From an uncultured Lachnospiraceae bacterium (GTDB taxonomy: Bacteria; Bacillota; Clostridia; Lachnospirales; Lachnospiraceae): DNA of 39,074 nucleotides. Shown here one piece after another: positions 1 to 8,753 of the stretch (position 1 is its first letter; every line of letters starts with the position of its first letter). A program made the position numbers and the translations under genes. The notes under the pieces are model-generated. The model did no database searches, was not told the origin of the DNA, and saw only the letters and a program-made list of their open reading frames with translations. The stretch lies in the NCBI GenBank assembly GCA_947589175.1, contig CANPZR010000003.1, positions 1 through 39,074 of the forward strand, in the 5' to 3' direction.

Positions 1-930
1 ACAGATAAGAAAAGGAAAAAAATGCTGTCAGACATGGCGGAATTTCTGGCAGAGGGGAACCCGCTCTCCGGCGCGATTCGGGAGAGCGGGCGTTTCCCGG
101 CTTACGTGGGGGACATGATCGAGACCGGCGAGCAGTCCGGGCGTCTGGAGCAGTCCTTCCAGTCTCTGTCCGCTTATTACGACCGGCAGATGCAGCTGAA
201 CAATCAGATTCGGAGCGCTCTTTTATATCCGGCCATTCTGATGATTTTGATGCTGGTGATCATCGTGGTGCTGTTGGTGAAGGTGCTTCCAATCTTTAAC
301 CAAGTATATGAGCAGTTGGGCGGTACTATGAGCGGCACGGCCAAGCTGCTGCTGCAGTTCGGCAATATTCTTGGCAACTTTATGCCCGTGCTCTGCGGAG
401 TTCTGGGCGTTATTGTGCTGCTCGCCATTATTTTCGGCAGCAGCAGCGCGGCCAGAGGGGCAGTGGTCCGGTTCTACAAGAAGCTGTTCGGCGGTCGGGG
501 CATTACCAAGAGGATGGGTGAGGCCCGTTTTGCTTCCGCCATGGCGATGGGCATGATGAGCGGCCTCAACACGGAGGAGGCCTTCCGCACGGCTATGATG
601 TTTCAGGACGGCGGCGCCAAGACGAAGAAGCGTTACGAGAAATGTCTGGAGATGCTGGAGCAGGGCGAGCCTATGGCGGACTGCTTTAAGCAGAATCAGA
701 TTCTGGAAGCGGCCTACTGCCGGATTCTGGATCTGGGCGCTAAGAGCGGTACATCGGATACAGCTATGGAAGAGATTGCGCGCCGCATGGACGACAATGT
801 CCAGATGGAGCTGGAGAGGAAAGTGGGTCGCATTGAGCCCACGATCGTTGTGATCACCTCTCTGCTTGTGGGCGTGATTCTCATCGCCGTCATGCTGCCG
901 CTGATCAATATTATGTCTTCCATTGGGTAG
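1..930 (+). CDS. Type II/IV secretion F-domain inner-membrane platform protein (PilC/GspF-like), 5' end outside window
   Basis: The frame is open from base 1, so the gene starts upstream of the window and at least 309 residues are present. PilC/GspF proteins form the membrane platform of type IV pili and type II secretion and couple the cytoplasmic ATPases to pilin assembly. The sequence shows the conserved GE-x-SG-x-L signature (TGEQSGRLEQSF), a strongly hydrophobic segment (LMLVIIVVLLVKVLPIF), a second hydrophobic pair in the middle, then a repeated F-domain half (ARFASAMAMGMMSGLNTEEAF) and a final membrane segment near the C-terminus (VVITSLLVGVILIAVMLPL). Family members are usually about 350-400 residues, so little is missing. 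It lies 21 bases upstream of a chain of small pilin-like genes and pilT, which supports a type IV pilus role. The short methionine-initiated product at base 22 is an edge artefact. Confidence 0.9.
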   Translation, partial: TDKKRKKMLSDMAEFLAEGNPLSGAIRESGRFPAYVGDMIETGEQSGRLEQSFQSLSAYYDRQMQLNNQIRSALLYPAILMILMLVIIVVLLVKVLPIFNQVYEQLGGTMSGTAKLLLQFGNILGNFMPVLCGVLGVIVLLAIIFGSSSAARGAVVRFYKKLFGGRGITKRMGEARFASAMAMGMMSGLNTEEAFRTAMMFQDGGAKTKKRYEKCLEMLEQGEPMADCFKQNQILEAAYCRILDLGAKSGTSDTAMEEIARRMDDNVQMELERKVGRIEPTIVVITSLLVGVILIAVMLPLINIMSSIG

Positions 931-951
931 CGAGGAGGCCGGGATATAGTT

Positions 952-1269
952 ATGATAAGACGTATATTAGGTTCCAATGCAGTAAAGACAATCCTTCTTT
1001 TTGCCGTCCTGGGTCTGGCAGTTTTCTGCCTGTGCAAAGGGGTTGACAAGATGGGGAGCGGGCAGGAGGCCGAGAGCCTCAAACAGCTGGATTCTTCCAT
1101 TCGGAAGGCCACCGTTACCTGTTACGCGGCGGAGGGCGTATACCCCCCGGACATAGACTATTTGAAGGACAATTACGGTGTTCAGATCGATGAAGACCGT
1201 TTTACTGTTTTTTATGAAATACAGGGCAGCAATCTCATGCCAAATATTACAGTTATGGAGCGGCAGTGA
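952..1269 (+). CDS. Small single-span membrane protein, pilin-like component of the T4P operon
   Basis: This 105-residue protein has a hydrophobic N-terminal segment (about residues 11-28, ILLFAVLGLAVFCLCKGV) followed by a short extracytoplasmic-type domain with Ser, Tyr and Pro (AEGVYPPDIDYLKDNYG). That region resembles the part of clostridial type II pseudopilins just after the N-terminal helix (YPxDIxxL). There is no clear G-F/M-T-x-x-E prepilin cleavage motif. An AGGAGG-like site near 932 is rather far from this ATG, so the start is only moderately certain. The position between the F-domain protein and pilT implies a pilus or pseudopilus function, which is inference from context. Confidence 0.7.
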   Translation: MIRRILGSNAVKTILLFAVLGLAVFCLCKGVDKMGSGQEAESLKQLDSSIRKATVTCYAAEGVYPPDIDYLKDNYGVQIDEDRFTVFYEIQGSNLMPNITVMERQ

Positions 1270-1291
1270 GCATGCCTGAATGGAGGAAGAT

Positions 1292-1804
1292 ATGGCAAGA
1301 CTGAAATCTCCCAAACATAATATAGAGAGCGCTTTTGTGATCGTGCTTTTTGCTGTCTTTGCCGTGACGGTGGTGGCCGTGCTGGCGCTGGGCGCCAACG
1401 GCTATAAGACGTTAGTGGACCGGGATCAGAAAGCATACAACCAGAGAATTATTACATCCTATGTGCAGGCGAAGATCCGCAACAACGACAGCGAGGGGAG
1501 GCTTTCCGTGGGGGGCTTCAGCAAGGCGGATACCCCGGACGGCATAGACACCCTGCACATGTATGAGACGATTGAAGGGGACGTCTATGACACGCGCATC
1601 TATTATTATGACAATCATATTTATGAACTGTTTACTTTGGCCGACATCCAGCTGGATCCTGAAGCCGGAAATCCCATTATGGAGGCGCAGGGGCTTTCGT
1701 TTCAGCAGAACGGCAACGTCATTGAGATTACGGCAGTAGACGCGGATGGCGCGAAGGGAACGGCCTCCGTGGCGCTCCGGAGCGGAAGCGGGGTGGCGTC
1801 ATGA
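1292..1804 (+). CDS. Single-span membrane protein, DUF4860-like/pilin-like component of the T4P operon
   Basis: The protein has 170 residues with one hydrophobic helix at about residues 10-35 (AFVIVLFAVFAVTVVAVLALG) and an extracellular-type domain rich in aromatic and polar residues. I prefer ATG 1292 to the in-frame ATG at 1280, because GGAGG at 1282-1286 sits 5 bases ahead of 1292. The sequence after the helix (YKTLVDRDQKAYNQRIITSYVQAKIRNND) and the later YDTRIYYYDNHIYELF resemble uncharacterised clostridial proteins found in type IV pilus operons; the DUF assignment is from memory and uncertain. Its stop overlaps the next start by 4 bases, so the two are likely translationally coupled. 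Confidence 0.7.
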   Translation: MARLKSPKHNIESAFVIVLFAVFAVTVVAVLALGANGYKTLVDRDQKAYNQRIITSYVQAKIRNNDSEGRLSVGGFSKADTPDGIDTLHMYETIEGDVYDTRIYYYDNHIYELFTLADIQLDPEAGNPIMEAQGLSFQQNGNVIEITAVDADGAKGTASVALRSGSGVAS

Positions 1805-2211
1805 TCGGATATGAGAGAAGCAAGGCGCCGCTGGCCCTGATGGAGCAGATTATTATGATTCTCGTTTTCGCGCTCGCCTCGGCGGTCTGTCTGCAGGCAT
1901 TTGTCTACGCGGACAATCTGTCCCGGAAGGGCATGGACAAAGAGACGGCGCTGAATCTGGCGGGCCAGGTGACGGAATACTGCAAGGACAATCATGGGGA
2001 CATGGACGCAGTGTGCGGGCTGCTCTCCGCCGAGAAGACAGACGGCGGACTGCGGGCGGAGTACTCGGAGGAGGAGATGACCGTTCTCGTGACGGTGAGC
2101 GAGAACGATGGATATATGGAAAAAGCGAAGGTCACGGTGCTTGACAGCGAGGGCGGAGAGATTTATTCTATGGACGCCGCCTGGCAGGTGACGACGAAGA
2201 AGGAGGAGTGA
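1801..2211 (+). CDS. Single-span pilin-like protein of the T4P operon
   Basis: This 136-residue product starts inside the stop of the preceding gene (ATGA overlap). Its hydrophobic helix, at about residues 12-34, is preceded by a Glu near the helix start (LALMEQIIMILVFALASAV). That recalls the Glu+5 of type IV pilins, although no proper prepilin peptidase site is seen. The remainder is a small acidic soluble domain containing CKDNHGDMDAVCGLL, with two cysteines that might form a disulfide. The function is probably that of a minor pilin or pseudopilin. This is inferred from size, topology and position, since no family signature is recognised. Confidence 0.7.
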   Translation: MIGYERSKAPLALMEQIIMILVFALASAVCLQAFVYADNLSRKGMDKETALNLAGQVTEYCKDNHGDMDAVCGLLSAEKTDGGLRAEYSEEEMTVLVTVSENDGYMEKAKVTVLDSEGGEIYSMDAAWQVTTKKEE

Positions 2212-2214
2212 CCA

Positions 2215-2763
2215 GTGGAAAAAAAGCGTAAAATGTCCTTTACTTCTGTCGGCGGAAGCTCTATACTGACTATATTTGCGGTGCTGTGCTTTATTGTGTT
2301 CGCTCTCCTGTCCCTGTCTACGGCCAAGGCGGACAGGATTCTGGCGGACAAGACGGTGCAGGCCGCGGAAAGCTATTACGAGGCGGATCTGAAGGCGGAG
2401 GAGATTCTGGCGGAGCTGCGCGGGGGCGAGATAAAGGAAGTGAGGCCGATCTGGCTGACAGAGCTGGAGGATTACCCCTGGATCGGCAAAGAAAGTATCG
2501 GGGAATTGAATCCGATTTCAGCGACAGCGCTGAAGATTGTGACGGATTCGGGCGCGGAAGTAATTTCAGTGGTTGGGAAAGATGGGAGCGTTTATTCGTA
2601 TGCCTGCCCCATTGACGAGAATCAGGAGCTTCAGGTCAGGGTTCGGATTACGGGCCTGACGCCCGATGATTATGAAATCATGGACTGGAAAAAGGTGTAC
2701 ACCGGCGAGTGGGAAGCGGATGACTCCATAGAGGTGTTCAGCGGTATTGAGATTGATGAGTAA
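2215..2763 (+). CDS. Single-span pilin-like protein of the T4P operon (GTG start)
   Basis: The start is a GTG at 2215, placed by an AGGAGGAG site at 2201-2208 within the end of the previous gene. The protein has 182 residues: a basic N-terminus (MEKKRKMSFTSVGGSS), one hydrophobic helix (residues about 17-35), then an amphipathic stretch (AESYYEADLKAEEILAELRGG) and an acidic, beta-rich C-terminal domain. This is the usual shape of a minor pilin or pseudopilin with the N-terminal helix continuing into the periplasmic space. It is the last of four such small proteins before pilT. No enzymatic motif is visible. Confidence 0.7.
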   Translation: MEKKRKMSFTSVGGSSILTIFAVLCFIVFALLSLSTAKADRILADKTVQAAESYYEADLKAEEILAELRGGEIKEVRPIWLTELEDYPWIGKESIGELNPISATALKIVTDSGAEVISVVGKDGSVYSYACPIDENQELQVRVRITGLTPDDYEIMDWKKVYTGEWEADDSIEVFSGIEIDE

Positions 2764-2813
2764 GAATAAAAAAGAGTAGTGTGGAAACGCTCTGGAATGG
2801 AGGTTTATGAGAA

Positions 2814-3881
2814 ATGACGGGATTGGAAGAGGTTTTGCGGAAAGCGGTAAATGACGGCGCTTCGGATATTTTTATAATTGCCGGAGGATTTTTGAGTTAC
2901 AAGGTGGACGGCGAGATTCGGCCGATGGACGATTCGGTGAAGCTGACGCCTACGGAGACGGCATATTTTATCGACGAGATCTACAGCTATGCCAAGCGCT
3001 CCAAGCAGCATTTTCTGGAGAAGGGCGACGACGACTTCTCCTTTGCCGTGGGGAATCTGGCCCGTTTCCGCGTAAACAGCTATTTTCAGAGAGGATCTCA
3101 GGCTACGGTAATCCGTATCGTGGCATTCAGCATTCCGGATTACGCATCCATGGGCATTCCCAAGGATGTTGTGGATCTGTCCAAGCTGCAGCACGGTATG
3201 ATTATTATATCAGGTACGGCGGGCAGTGGAAAGTCCACCACCCAGGCCTGCATCATCGACGCCATCAACGAGAGCCGGGAAGCACATATTATTACACTGG
3301 AAGACCCGATTGAGTATTTACATAGAAATAAAAAATCCATTGTCAGCCAGAGGGAGATCGCCATTGATACGGAGAATTACCTGACCGGCCTGCGCGCCTG
3401 CCTGCGCCAGGCGCCGGACGTCATTCTGCTCGGCGAGATGCGCGACGCGGAGACAATCCGCACGGCCATGACGGCGGCGGAGACCGGGCATCTGGTCATC
3501 GCGACCCTGCACACAAAGGGCGCGGTCAATACCATCGACCGTATCGTGGATTCTTTCCCGGCCGACCAGCAGGATCAGATTAAGATTCAGCTGTCACTTG
3601 TGTTAGACTGCATCGTTTCTCAGCAGCTCCTTCCCAAAAAGAGCGGGGGCATGATTCCGGCGGTGGAGATTATGAAAACCGTGCCGGCGATCAGCAATAT
3701 GATCCGTGACAGCAAGAATTATCAGATTGACAACGTGATCCAGACTTCCGGCAACCTGGGAATGATTTCCATGGATCAATACATTGCCAATCTGTATCAG
3801 AAGGGACTGATTTCCGAGGAGACGGCCGTGATGTCCGCCATCAACCCGGATCAGGTGAAGAGAAAGCTGGGAATCCGGTAA
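2814..3881 (+). CDS. pilT: Twitching motility ATPase PilT
   Basis: PilT is the hexameric cytoplasmic ATPase that powers type IV pilus retraction. The 355 residues match the usual family length (about 345-370). The N-terminal PAS-like domain is followed by the RecA-like motor. The motor has Walker A GTAGSGKST at about residues 133-141, the Asp box ITLEDPIEYLH, the Walker B region DVILLGEMRD near residue 201 with the AIRNLRE-equivalent LGEMRDAETI, and the His box TGHLVIATLHT near residue 223. These separate PilT from PilB/GspE, which carry a tetracysteine motif that is absent here. It sits 50 bases after the pilin-like genes and completes the operon visible in the window; a PilB ATPase would be expected upstream of base 1. 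Confidence 0.95.
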   Translation: MTGLEEVLRKAVNDGASDIFIIAGGFLSYKVDGEIRPMDDSVKLTPTETAYFIDEIYSYAKRSKQHFLEKGDDDFSFAVGNLARFRVNSYFQRGSQATVIRIVAFSIPDYASMGIPKDVVDLSKLQHGMIIISGTAGSGKSTTQACIIDAINESREAHIITLEDPIEYLHRNKKSIVSQREIAIDTENYLTGLRACLRQAPDVILLGEMRDAETIRTAMTAAETGHLVIATLHTKGAVNTIDRIVDSFPADQQDQIKIQLSLVLDCIVSQQLLPKKSGGMIPAVEIMKTVPAISNMIRDSKNYQIDNVIQTSGNLGMISMDQYIANLYQKGLISEETAVMSAINPDQVKRKLGIR

Positions 3882-3977
3882 TTCGGATTGTGTCCGGGAG
3901 GGCGCGGCGGGATGAATCCCAGGAAGAAAAGCTGCCCGGATGGAGAGAAAAGTGATGAGGGGGCGGAGGGAAAAGCG

Positions 3978-4580
3978 ATGAGGGAATATTATGTGGAAAA
4001 CATCGCAAAATGGCCCGATCCCGCCGAGGACGCCCGCGCGCTGAACGGTATTCCGGATTGGCGTCGGGAGTACATTCTGAGATATCGGTTCGCGGCGGAC
4101 CGGAAGCGGAGCCTGGGAGTGTGGCGGCTGCTGGAGCAGGTTCTTGCCGGGCGGGGGCTCTCTGCGGAGGCGGTTACGCTGGGCGAGCATGGCAAGCCGG
4201 AGCACCCGGAGATTTTTTTCAGCCTCTCCCACTCGGCGGATCTGGTGATGTGCGCCGTGGCGGACGTCCCGGTGGGCTGTGATATTGAAAAAATAGTCCG
4301 CGCGCCTGACGGTGTGGCGGACCGCTATTTTACCGCGGGAGAGAGGGAGTATCTGTCAAACGCTTTGGATTTCCGGGAACGGGACCGGCGTTTTTTTCAG
4401 CTTTGGACGATGAAGGAGAGCTATCTTAAGATGACCGGCGAGGGGATTTTGGCGCCCCTTGAGAGCCTGGAGATGAATCCGGAAACCGGTGAGGTCCGGC
4501 GGGCGGGGGAGCGGCAGACCTGCCTTGTGGAGCGTATCCCGCGGGATGGGTATGAGATGGCGGTGTGTGTAGGATTGTAA
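3978..4580 (+). CDS. Sfp-type 4'-phosphopantetheinyl transferase
   Basis: The enzyme transfers the phosphopantetheine arm of CoA to a serine of carrier proteins (ACP, PCP). It has 200 residues from ATG 3978, which has a GGAGGG site at 3965-3970; upstream in-frame TTG and ATG codons lack such a site. Conserved family motifs are in the right order: HGKP (71-74), FSLSHS (81-86), GCDIE (100-104, supplying the Mg-binding Asp and Glu) and WTMKESYLK (143-151). The length is between AcpS and Sfp (about 225), within the range of clostridial Sfp-like enzymes. No carrier protein or NRPS/PKS gene is nearby, so the substrate is unknown. The gene may be read through from the pilus operon, since it follows pilT by about 100 bases. 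Confidence 0.92.
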   Translation: MREYYVENIAKWPDPAEDARALNGIPDWRREYILRYRFAADRKRSLGVWRLLEQVLAGRGLSAEAVTLGEHGKPEHPEIFFSLSHSADLVMCAVADVPVGCDIEKIVRAPDGVADRYFTAGEREYLSNALDFRERDRRFFQLWTMKESYLKMTGEGILAPLESLEMNPETGEVRRAGERQTCLVERIPRDGYEMAVCVGL

Positions 4581-4669
4581 GGCGAAATTATAGATAAGCG
4601 AAAGAGAAGATGGTTCGCTCAGAAATAAAGATTAGTGTGTGGAATCACGAGGAAGGGGGAAATTTTACT

Positions 4670-5644
4670 ATGTGTACAGCAGTTAATTACAAAACGAAGG
4701 ATCACTATTTTGGGCGCAGTCTGGATTATGAGTATTCCTATCATGAGACAGTGACGATAACGCCGAGGAATTATCCGTTTCATTTCCGCAAGGCCGGAAA
4801 AATGGATAATCATTACGCCATGATTGGGATGGCGTTTGTGGTGGAGGATTATCCGCTCTATTACGACGCGGTAAACGAAAAGGGCCTGGCCATGGCGGGA
4901 CTTAATTTTCCGGGCAACGCGGATTACAAGGAGGAAGAAGAAGGAAAGGACAACGTGGCCTCTTTTGAATTTATCCCGTGGGTGCTGGGACAGTGTGCCG
5001 ATCTGGATGAGGCGCGCCGCCTTTTGACCCGCATGAACCTTGTGAATATCGGGTTCAGCAGTGAGCTCCCTCCGTCTCCGCTGCACTGGATTATCTCGGA
5101 CAGAGAGGGTTCCCTGACGGTGGAATCCGTAAAAGAGGGGCTGAATGTCTATGAAAATCCGGTGGGCGTCCTCACCAACAACCCGCCCTTTGATATGCAG
5201 ATGTTCCATCTGAACCACTATATGGGCCTCTCCACGGAGCCGATGGAAAATCATTTCAGCAAAGAGCTTCCGATGGAGGCGTACAGTCGCGGCATGGGCG
5301 CTCTGGGGCTGCCGGGCGATCTCTCCTCCGCTTCCCGTTTTGTAAAGGTGGCTTTTACAAAAATGAATGCCATCTCCGGGGATTCGGAATCCGAGAGCAT
5401 TAGCCAGTTCTTTCATATTTTGGGGTCCGTGGCCCAGCAGAGAGGCTGCGTGCATCTGGGAGAGGGACAGTATGAGATCACCATCTACAGTTCCTGCTGC
5501 AATACGGACAAGGGAGTTTATTATTACACCACTTATGAGAACAGCCAGATTACGGCGGTGGACATGCACCATGAGGATCTGGATGGCAGCGGACTGACGA
5601 ATTATCCGCTGGTGGAAGGGCAGCATATTTTCATGCAGAATTAA
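4670..5644 (+). CDS. bsh: Conjugated bile acid hydrolase (choloylglycine hydrolase, bile salt hydrolase)
   Basis: This Ntn-hydrolase cleaves the amide bond of glycine- and taurine-conjugated bile acids and is characteristic of intestinal bacteria. The start must be ATG 4670, because the nucleophilic Cys has to be residue 2 and is exposed after Met removal. A GGAAGGGGGA site precedes it, and the in-frame ATG at 4610 would bury the cysteine. The 324 residues match the family (about 315-330). All expected active-site residues are visible: Cys2, Arg16, Asp19, Asn79 in GLNFPG, Asn171 in LTNNPPF and Arg223 in SASRFVKVAF. There is no signal peptide, so the enzyme is cytoplasmic. Penicillin V acylase is the closest alternative; the overall motif set (NNPPFD, SRFVK.AF) favours BSH. 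It is probably monocistronic and ends in a terminator. Confidence 0.95.
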   Translation: MCTAVNYKTKDHYFGRSLDYEYSYHETVTITPRNYPFHFRKAGKMDNHYAMIGMAFVVEDYPLYYDAVNEKGLAMAGLNFPGNADYKEEEEGKDNVASFEFIPWVLGQCADLDEARRLLTRMNLVNIGFSSELPPSPLHWIISDREGSLTVESVKEGLNVYENPVGVLTNNPPFDMQMFHLNHYMGLSTEPMENHFSKELPMEAYSRGMGALGLPGDLSSASRFVKVAFTKMNAISGDSESESISQFFHILGSVAQQRGCVHLGEGQYEITIYSSCCNTDKGVYYYTTYENSQITAVDMHHEDLDGSGLTNYPLVEGQHIFMQN

Positions 5645-5685
5645 ACAGATTATGTAGAGAAGAAAAATATTTGTAAAAAGCAAAG

Positions 5686-5720
5686 ATCCTATTGTAGAGA
5701 TACGGTAGGATTTTTTGTTT
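5686..5720 (+). terminator. Rho-independent terminator after bsh
   Basis: A 9-base-pair stem (ATCCTATTG at 5686-5694 against CGGTAGGAT at 5703-5711, with two G-T wobbles) with an 8-base loop is followed by TTTTTGTTT. It lies 42 bases after the bsh stop codon. Confidence 0.85.
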
Positions 5721-5826
5721 TGGGAAGGGATGTTGAAGATGGAAAAAATAAACAACACATTTTCGACACAATTTCAACAGGATTTTCCAAAAATTATTGC
5801 CTTTATCAACAAAAAATGGTAAAATG

Positions 5827-5854
5827 TTGCGTGTATGGTTGTATAGTATAGAAT
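5827..5854 (+). promoter_or_regulatory. Possible sigma-A promoter for the BIG2 surface protein gene
   Basis: TTGCGT (5827-5832) and TAGAAT (5849-5854) are separated by 16 bases and lie just ahead of the gene starting at 5885. Both boxes deviate from consensus, so this is a suggestion only. Its place after a terminator makes a promoter here necessary. Confidence 0.35.
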
Positions 5855-5884
5855 GCAGAGTCTTAAGAAAGGAATGACAGTGCT

Positions 5885-8668
5885 ATGAAAAAGAGGAAAA
5901 GAATACTAGCCGGTTTATTGATGGTTGCCATGATCCTGTCAGGTATAGTTACGCCGGATCATTATAGTTCCGCCGCAAAAAAACTGACAATGCAGAAAAA
6001 ACTGACATTGAAGGTCGGGGCGACGAAAAAATTAAAGGTGAGAGGAAAGAAGAAAAGCCAGAAGGTCACCTGGAAATCCAGCAAGAAAAGGGTTGCCTCA
6101 GTTTCCAAAAAGGGAAAGGTAAAGGCGTTAAAGGCCGGGACGACCACGATTACCGCGAAGGTAAAGGGCAAGAAGCTGAAATGCAAGGTGACGGTGAAAA
6201 AGAAATCTAAGGGATCATCATCTTCACCATCCTCACCATCGTCGCCGGATATGCCTACATCCGATCCGTCGTATGATGATGACGCATCGTCAGGCGACTC
6301 GGGTACGCCGACGGCTACGCCCGCACCGATTTCTCCGGGACCGGATTCATCGTCGGAGGGAGAGGTCACAAAATCGCAATGGGTTGCGAAAGTGATGAAA
6401 GCGACCGGATACGATGTGCAGGAAGAATTGTTTGACTACGATGAAAAGGGAGCGATTCAGTATACATACAAGGACATAGCCAGCGACGCCAACGCGGATA
6501 TCATTGAAACCGCCGCCCGATATGGGATTACATCGGAAACCGGTACAAGGTTTTCTCCGAATGACAGCGCGACGAGAGAGTTCTTAGCATATACATCTAT
6601 AAGGGCTGCCGGTTTTGCGGCGGAAGGCGAGACGCTGAGGTCGCTGGACAGAAACAAATGCTCCTATGAGGAAGAAGACGCCCTTGCCGTGCAGATGGGA
6701 CTGATTAGCTTATCCAACAACAACTTTAAGCCGGATCAGGAGGTAACGAGCGATGAAGCGGACAACGCCGAAAAGATTTTGGCAGATATTATAGATAGCC
6801 GCAACATTGATAAAAACCATGAAGATGTTATTGAATACAGCAGTGACGTCACGGAAGAGACGAGCATAAAAAATTATTCGCTGAATGAAGCGAATGGCAT
6901 TTACACGGTCGAAGTGCCGACGGGATTTTCCCTTGACAGGGTTTCCGAGGGGGACAAGATTGTATTGCCGGCGACGCAGACATACGAGGACGGAGTCGCT
7001 CTGGTAGTGGAGTCCAACCGGATTTCTGACAATGGACTGTACCGGATCATCACTGGAAAAGCGCCGGAAAATGTTCTTGATTTTGTAGACAAGGTGGATC
7101 TCGAGGGAACGGCGGAGGCCGACTACTCGGATATTACCGGCGTTACCGGCGTATCGACTGTTGAGGTGACGGCGGGCAGTACGCTGGGCAAGAACAGCAT
7201 TTCCCCGAGAAAGGGCGCAAATATTGACGGATCCTTTGATTTGACGGATAAGACCAGGATAGAGTATAAAATCGACGAGCTTGACACGACGGTTTCATTT
7301 TACATATCTGCTTTGAATTACAAAATAGCGTTTGACAAAAAGGGCGTTGATGAGATTTATCTGGATCTGCCCAATGTGCTTTCTCTTGAAACGGACAGCC
7401 AGGTCAGCCGGGATTATGAAAGACAGATCGGAGACATACCGGTCAATATCGGCGGCGGCTTTTCCATCAACCTCGAAGTATTTTTTGAGGCAAGCGTAAG
7501 CGGAAAGGTAAATCTGGATGTGCGTCTGTCGAATGATATCGGAGTACAGTACGTTGCAGGCGTCTTTCGTCCGATCAAGCAGTGCACGCCGAGTTTTCAT
7601 CTGGTTGTGGACGCGGATCTGGAAGCGGGAACCAAAGTGCAGCTGAGCCTGTACTGGATGCAGAAGCTGCAGGAGATTTTTGGAAAGGACGATCCGGTTC
7701 CTCTTTACAATATAAATTTAAGAGTGGGCGTGCACGGCGACGCCACAGCGCAGACACGGATTGATCAATACACCGCATATAAAACGCTGCTATGCGTGGA
7801 TCTGGGATATTATCTGTACACGGATATAAACGTGGGCGACGGAACTTTCCTGGGCGATGAATTTGACCTGAAAAAGAAATGGGTTATTTTTGACGAAAAA
7901 AACAGCCCGGTGAAGGGGAAAATCCATATTGAAAATGAAGAGATTGTTCCCGAGTGTACATACCGCCAGGAGAGCAGCGACGACAAAGATAAGGATGAGG
8001 ATAAGGATAACAGCAGCATAAGCGGGAATTTCAAGGACTATCTGTCCCGCTATAAGGAAATGTTCGAGAAAGGAAATTACAACGTGTATGCCCATTATCG
8101 CGAAGAGGATAATTCTTTCTGGGCATATAATACAACGGATAATCTGTCGAGCACATTTCCGGCGGGAGCCATATCAGTGGAAACGCCGACGTCGGACGAC
8201 GTGATATTCTCTTATGACATAGCGGATTACGACGCGGACGGCGATCTGGAGATGCTGGTTGCCAGTCAGTCCGGAAGCGGCTCCCAGACAAATTACCTGA
8301 GGCTTCAGATGTTCGAGGATGAGGGAGGAAGCGTGCAGATGCAGGATGAAGAGACGACCAGTATCTGTGCCTATGATTTCTTCCAGAATGGAAGCACGAC
8401 GCTTTCTAAATATGACTACAATGACGACTGCATCATAGCGCTGGAGAGAACGGGCGAGGCCAACGAGTACCGAAATCCGGTTTCCCTGTCCATGGCCGTA
8501 AGATACGATGGAAGCGAATTTGTGAGCAGCACGAATTACGCTCAGAGCGACGCAGTGATTATTGGCAAAACACAAAACACATTGCTGACCAGCTATGACT
8601 TTAAAGATCTGATGGACAGCCCGAATATGTACTTTAAATGGAGTAAATTCAGCTTCTCAAAAGACTGA
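5885..8668 (+). CDS. Large secreted surface protein with BIG2 domain and SLH-like region
   Basis: This 927-residue protein begins with a Sec signal peptide (KKRKRILAGLLMVAMILSGIVTP, cleavage near residues 28-31). A very lysine-rich BIG2 Ig-like domain follows at about residues 35-105 (WKSSKKRVASVSKKGKVKALKAGTTTITAK read in pieces), then a Ser/Pro/Asp-rich linker (about 106-160). Residues about 160-290 resemble one or two degenerate S-layer homology modules (YKDIASDANADIIETAARYGI; RFSPNDSATREF). The middle and C-terminal parts are beta-rich with no recognised fold, and a DYDADGDLEM segment near residue 780 looks like an FG-GAP or EF-type calcium loop. There is no LPxTG anchor, so wall attachment would rely on SLH-like or ionic binding. 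The function is unknown; adhesion or envelope binding is inference. Confidence 0.8.
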   Translation: MKKRKRILAGLLMVAMILSGIVTPDHYSSAAKKLTMQKKLTLKVGATKKLKVRGKKKSQKVTWKSSKKRVASVSKKGKVKALKAGTTTITAKVKGKKLKCKVTVKKKSKGSSSSPSSPSSPDMPTSDPSYDDDASSGDSGTPTATPAPISPGPDSSSEGEVTKSQWVAKVMKATGYDVQEELFDYDEKGAIQYTYKDIASDANADIIETAARYGITSETGTRFSPNDSATREFLAYTSIRAAGFAAEGETLRSLDRNKCSYEEEDALAVQMGLISLSNNNFKPDQEVTSDEADNAEKILADIIDSRNIDKNHEDVIEYSSDVTEETSIKNYSLNEANGIYTVEVPTGFSLDRVSEGDKIVLPATQTYEDGVALVVESNRISDNGLYRIITGKAPENVLDFVDKVDLEGTAEADYSDITGVTGVSTVEVTAGSTLGKNSISPRKGANIDGSFDLTDKTRIEYKIDELDTTVSFYISALNYKIAFDKKGVDEIYLDLPNVLSLETDSQVSRDYERQIGDIPVNIGGGFSINLEVFFEASVSGKVNLDVRLSNDIGVQYVAGVFRPIKQCTPSFHLVVDADLEAGTKVQLSLYWMQKLQEIFGKDDPVPLYNINLRVGVHGDATAQTRIDQYTAYKTLLCVDLGYYLYTDINVGDGTFLGDEFDLKKKWVIFDEKNSPVKGKIHIENEEIVPECTYRQESSDDKDKDEDKDNSSISGNFKDYLSRYKEMFEKGNYNVYAHYREEDNSFWAYNTTDNLSSTFPAGAISVETPTSDDVIFSYDIADYDADGDLEMLVASQSGSGSQTNYLRLQMFEDEGGSVQMQDEETTSICAYDFFQNGSTTLSKYDYNDDCIIALERTGEANEYRNPVSLSMAVRYDGSEFVSSTNYAQSDAVIIGKTQNTLLTSYDFKDLMDSPNMYFKWSKFSFSKD

Positions 8669-8753
8669 TATTCAGGCGGAAATAATAGGGTGGGAACTTA
8701 TTAAAAGCATATGCAGCAGTAAATTGGCAAAGTAAAAAAGAATGGAGATTGAC

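Noticed and set aside
4619..5758. 379-codon minus-strand frame opposite the bile salt hydrolase
   Set aside because: Lies opposite a gene with all catalytic residues, shows no recognisable domain, and runs through the terminator of that gene.
5962..6369. Minus-strand frame opposite the BIG2/linker region
   Set aside because: Composition is the mirror of Lys- and Ser-rich coding on the plus strand. It has no RBS and is fully inside a well-supported gene.
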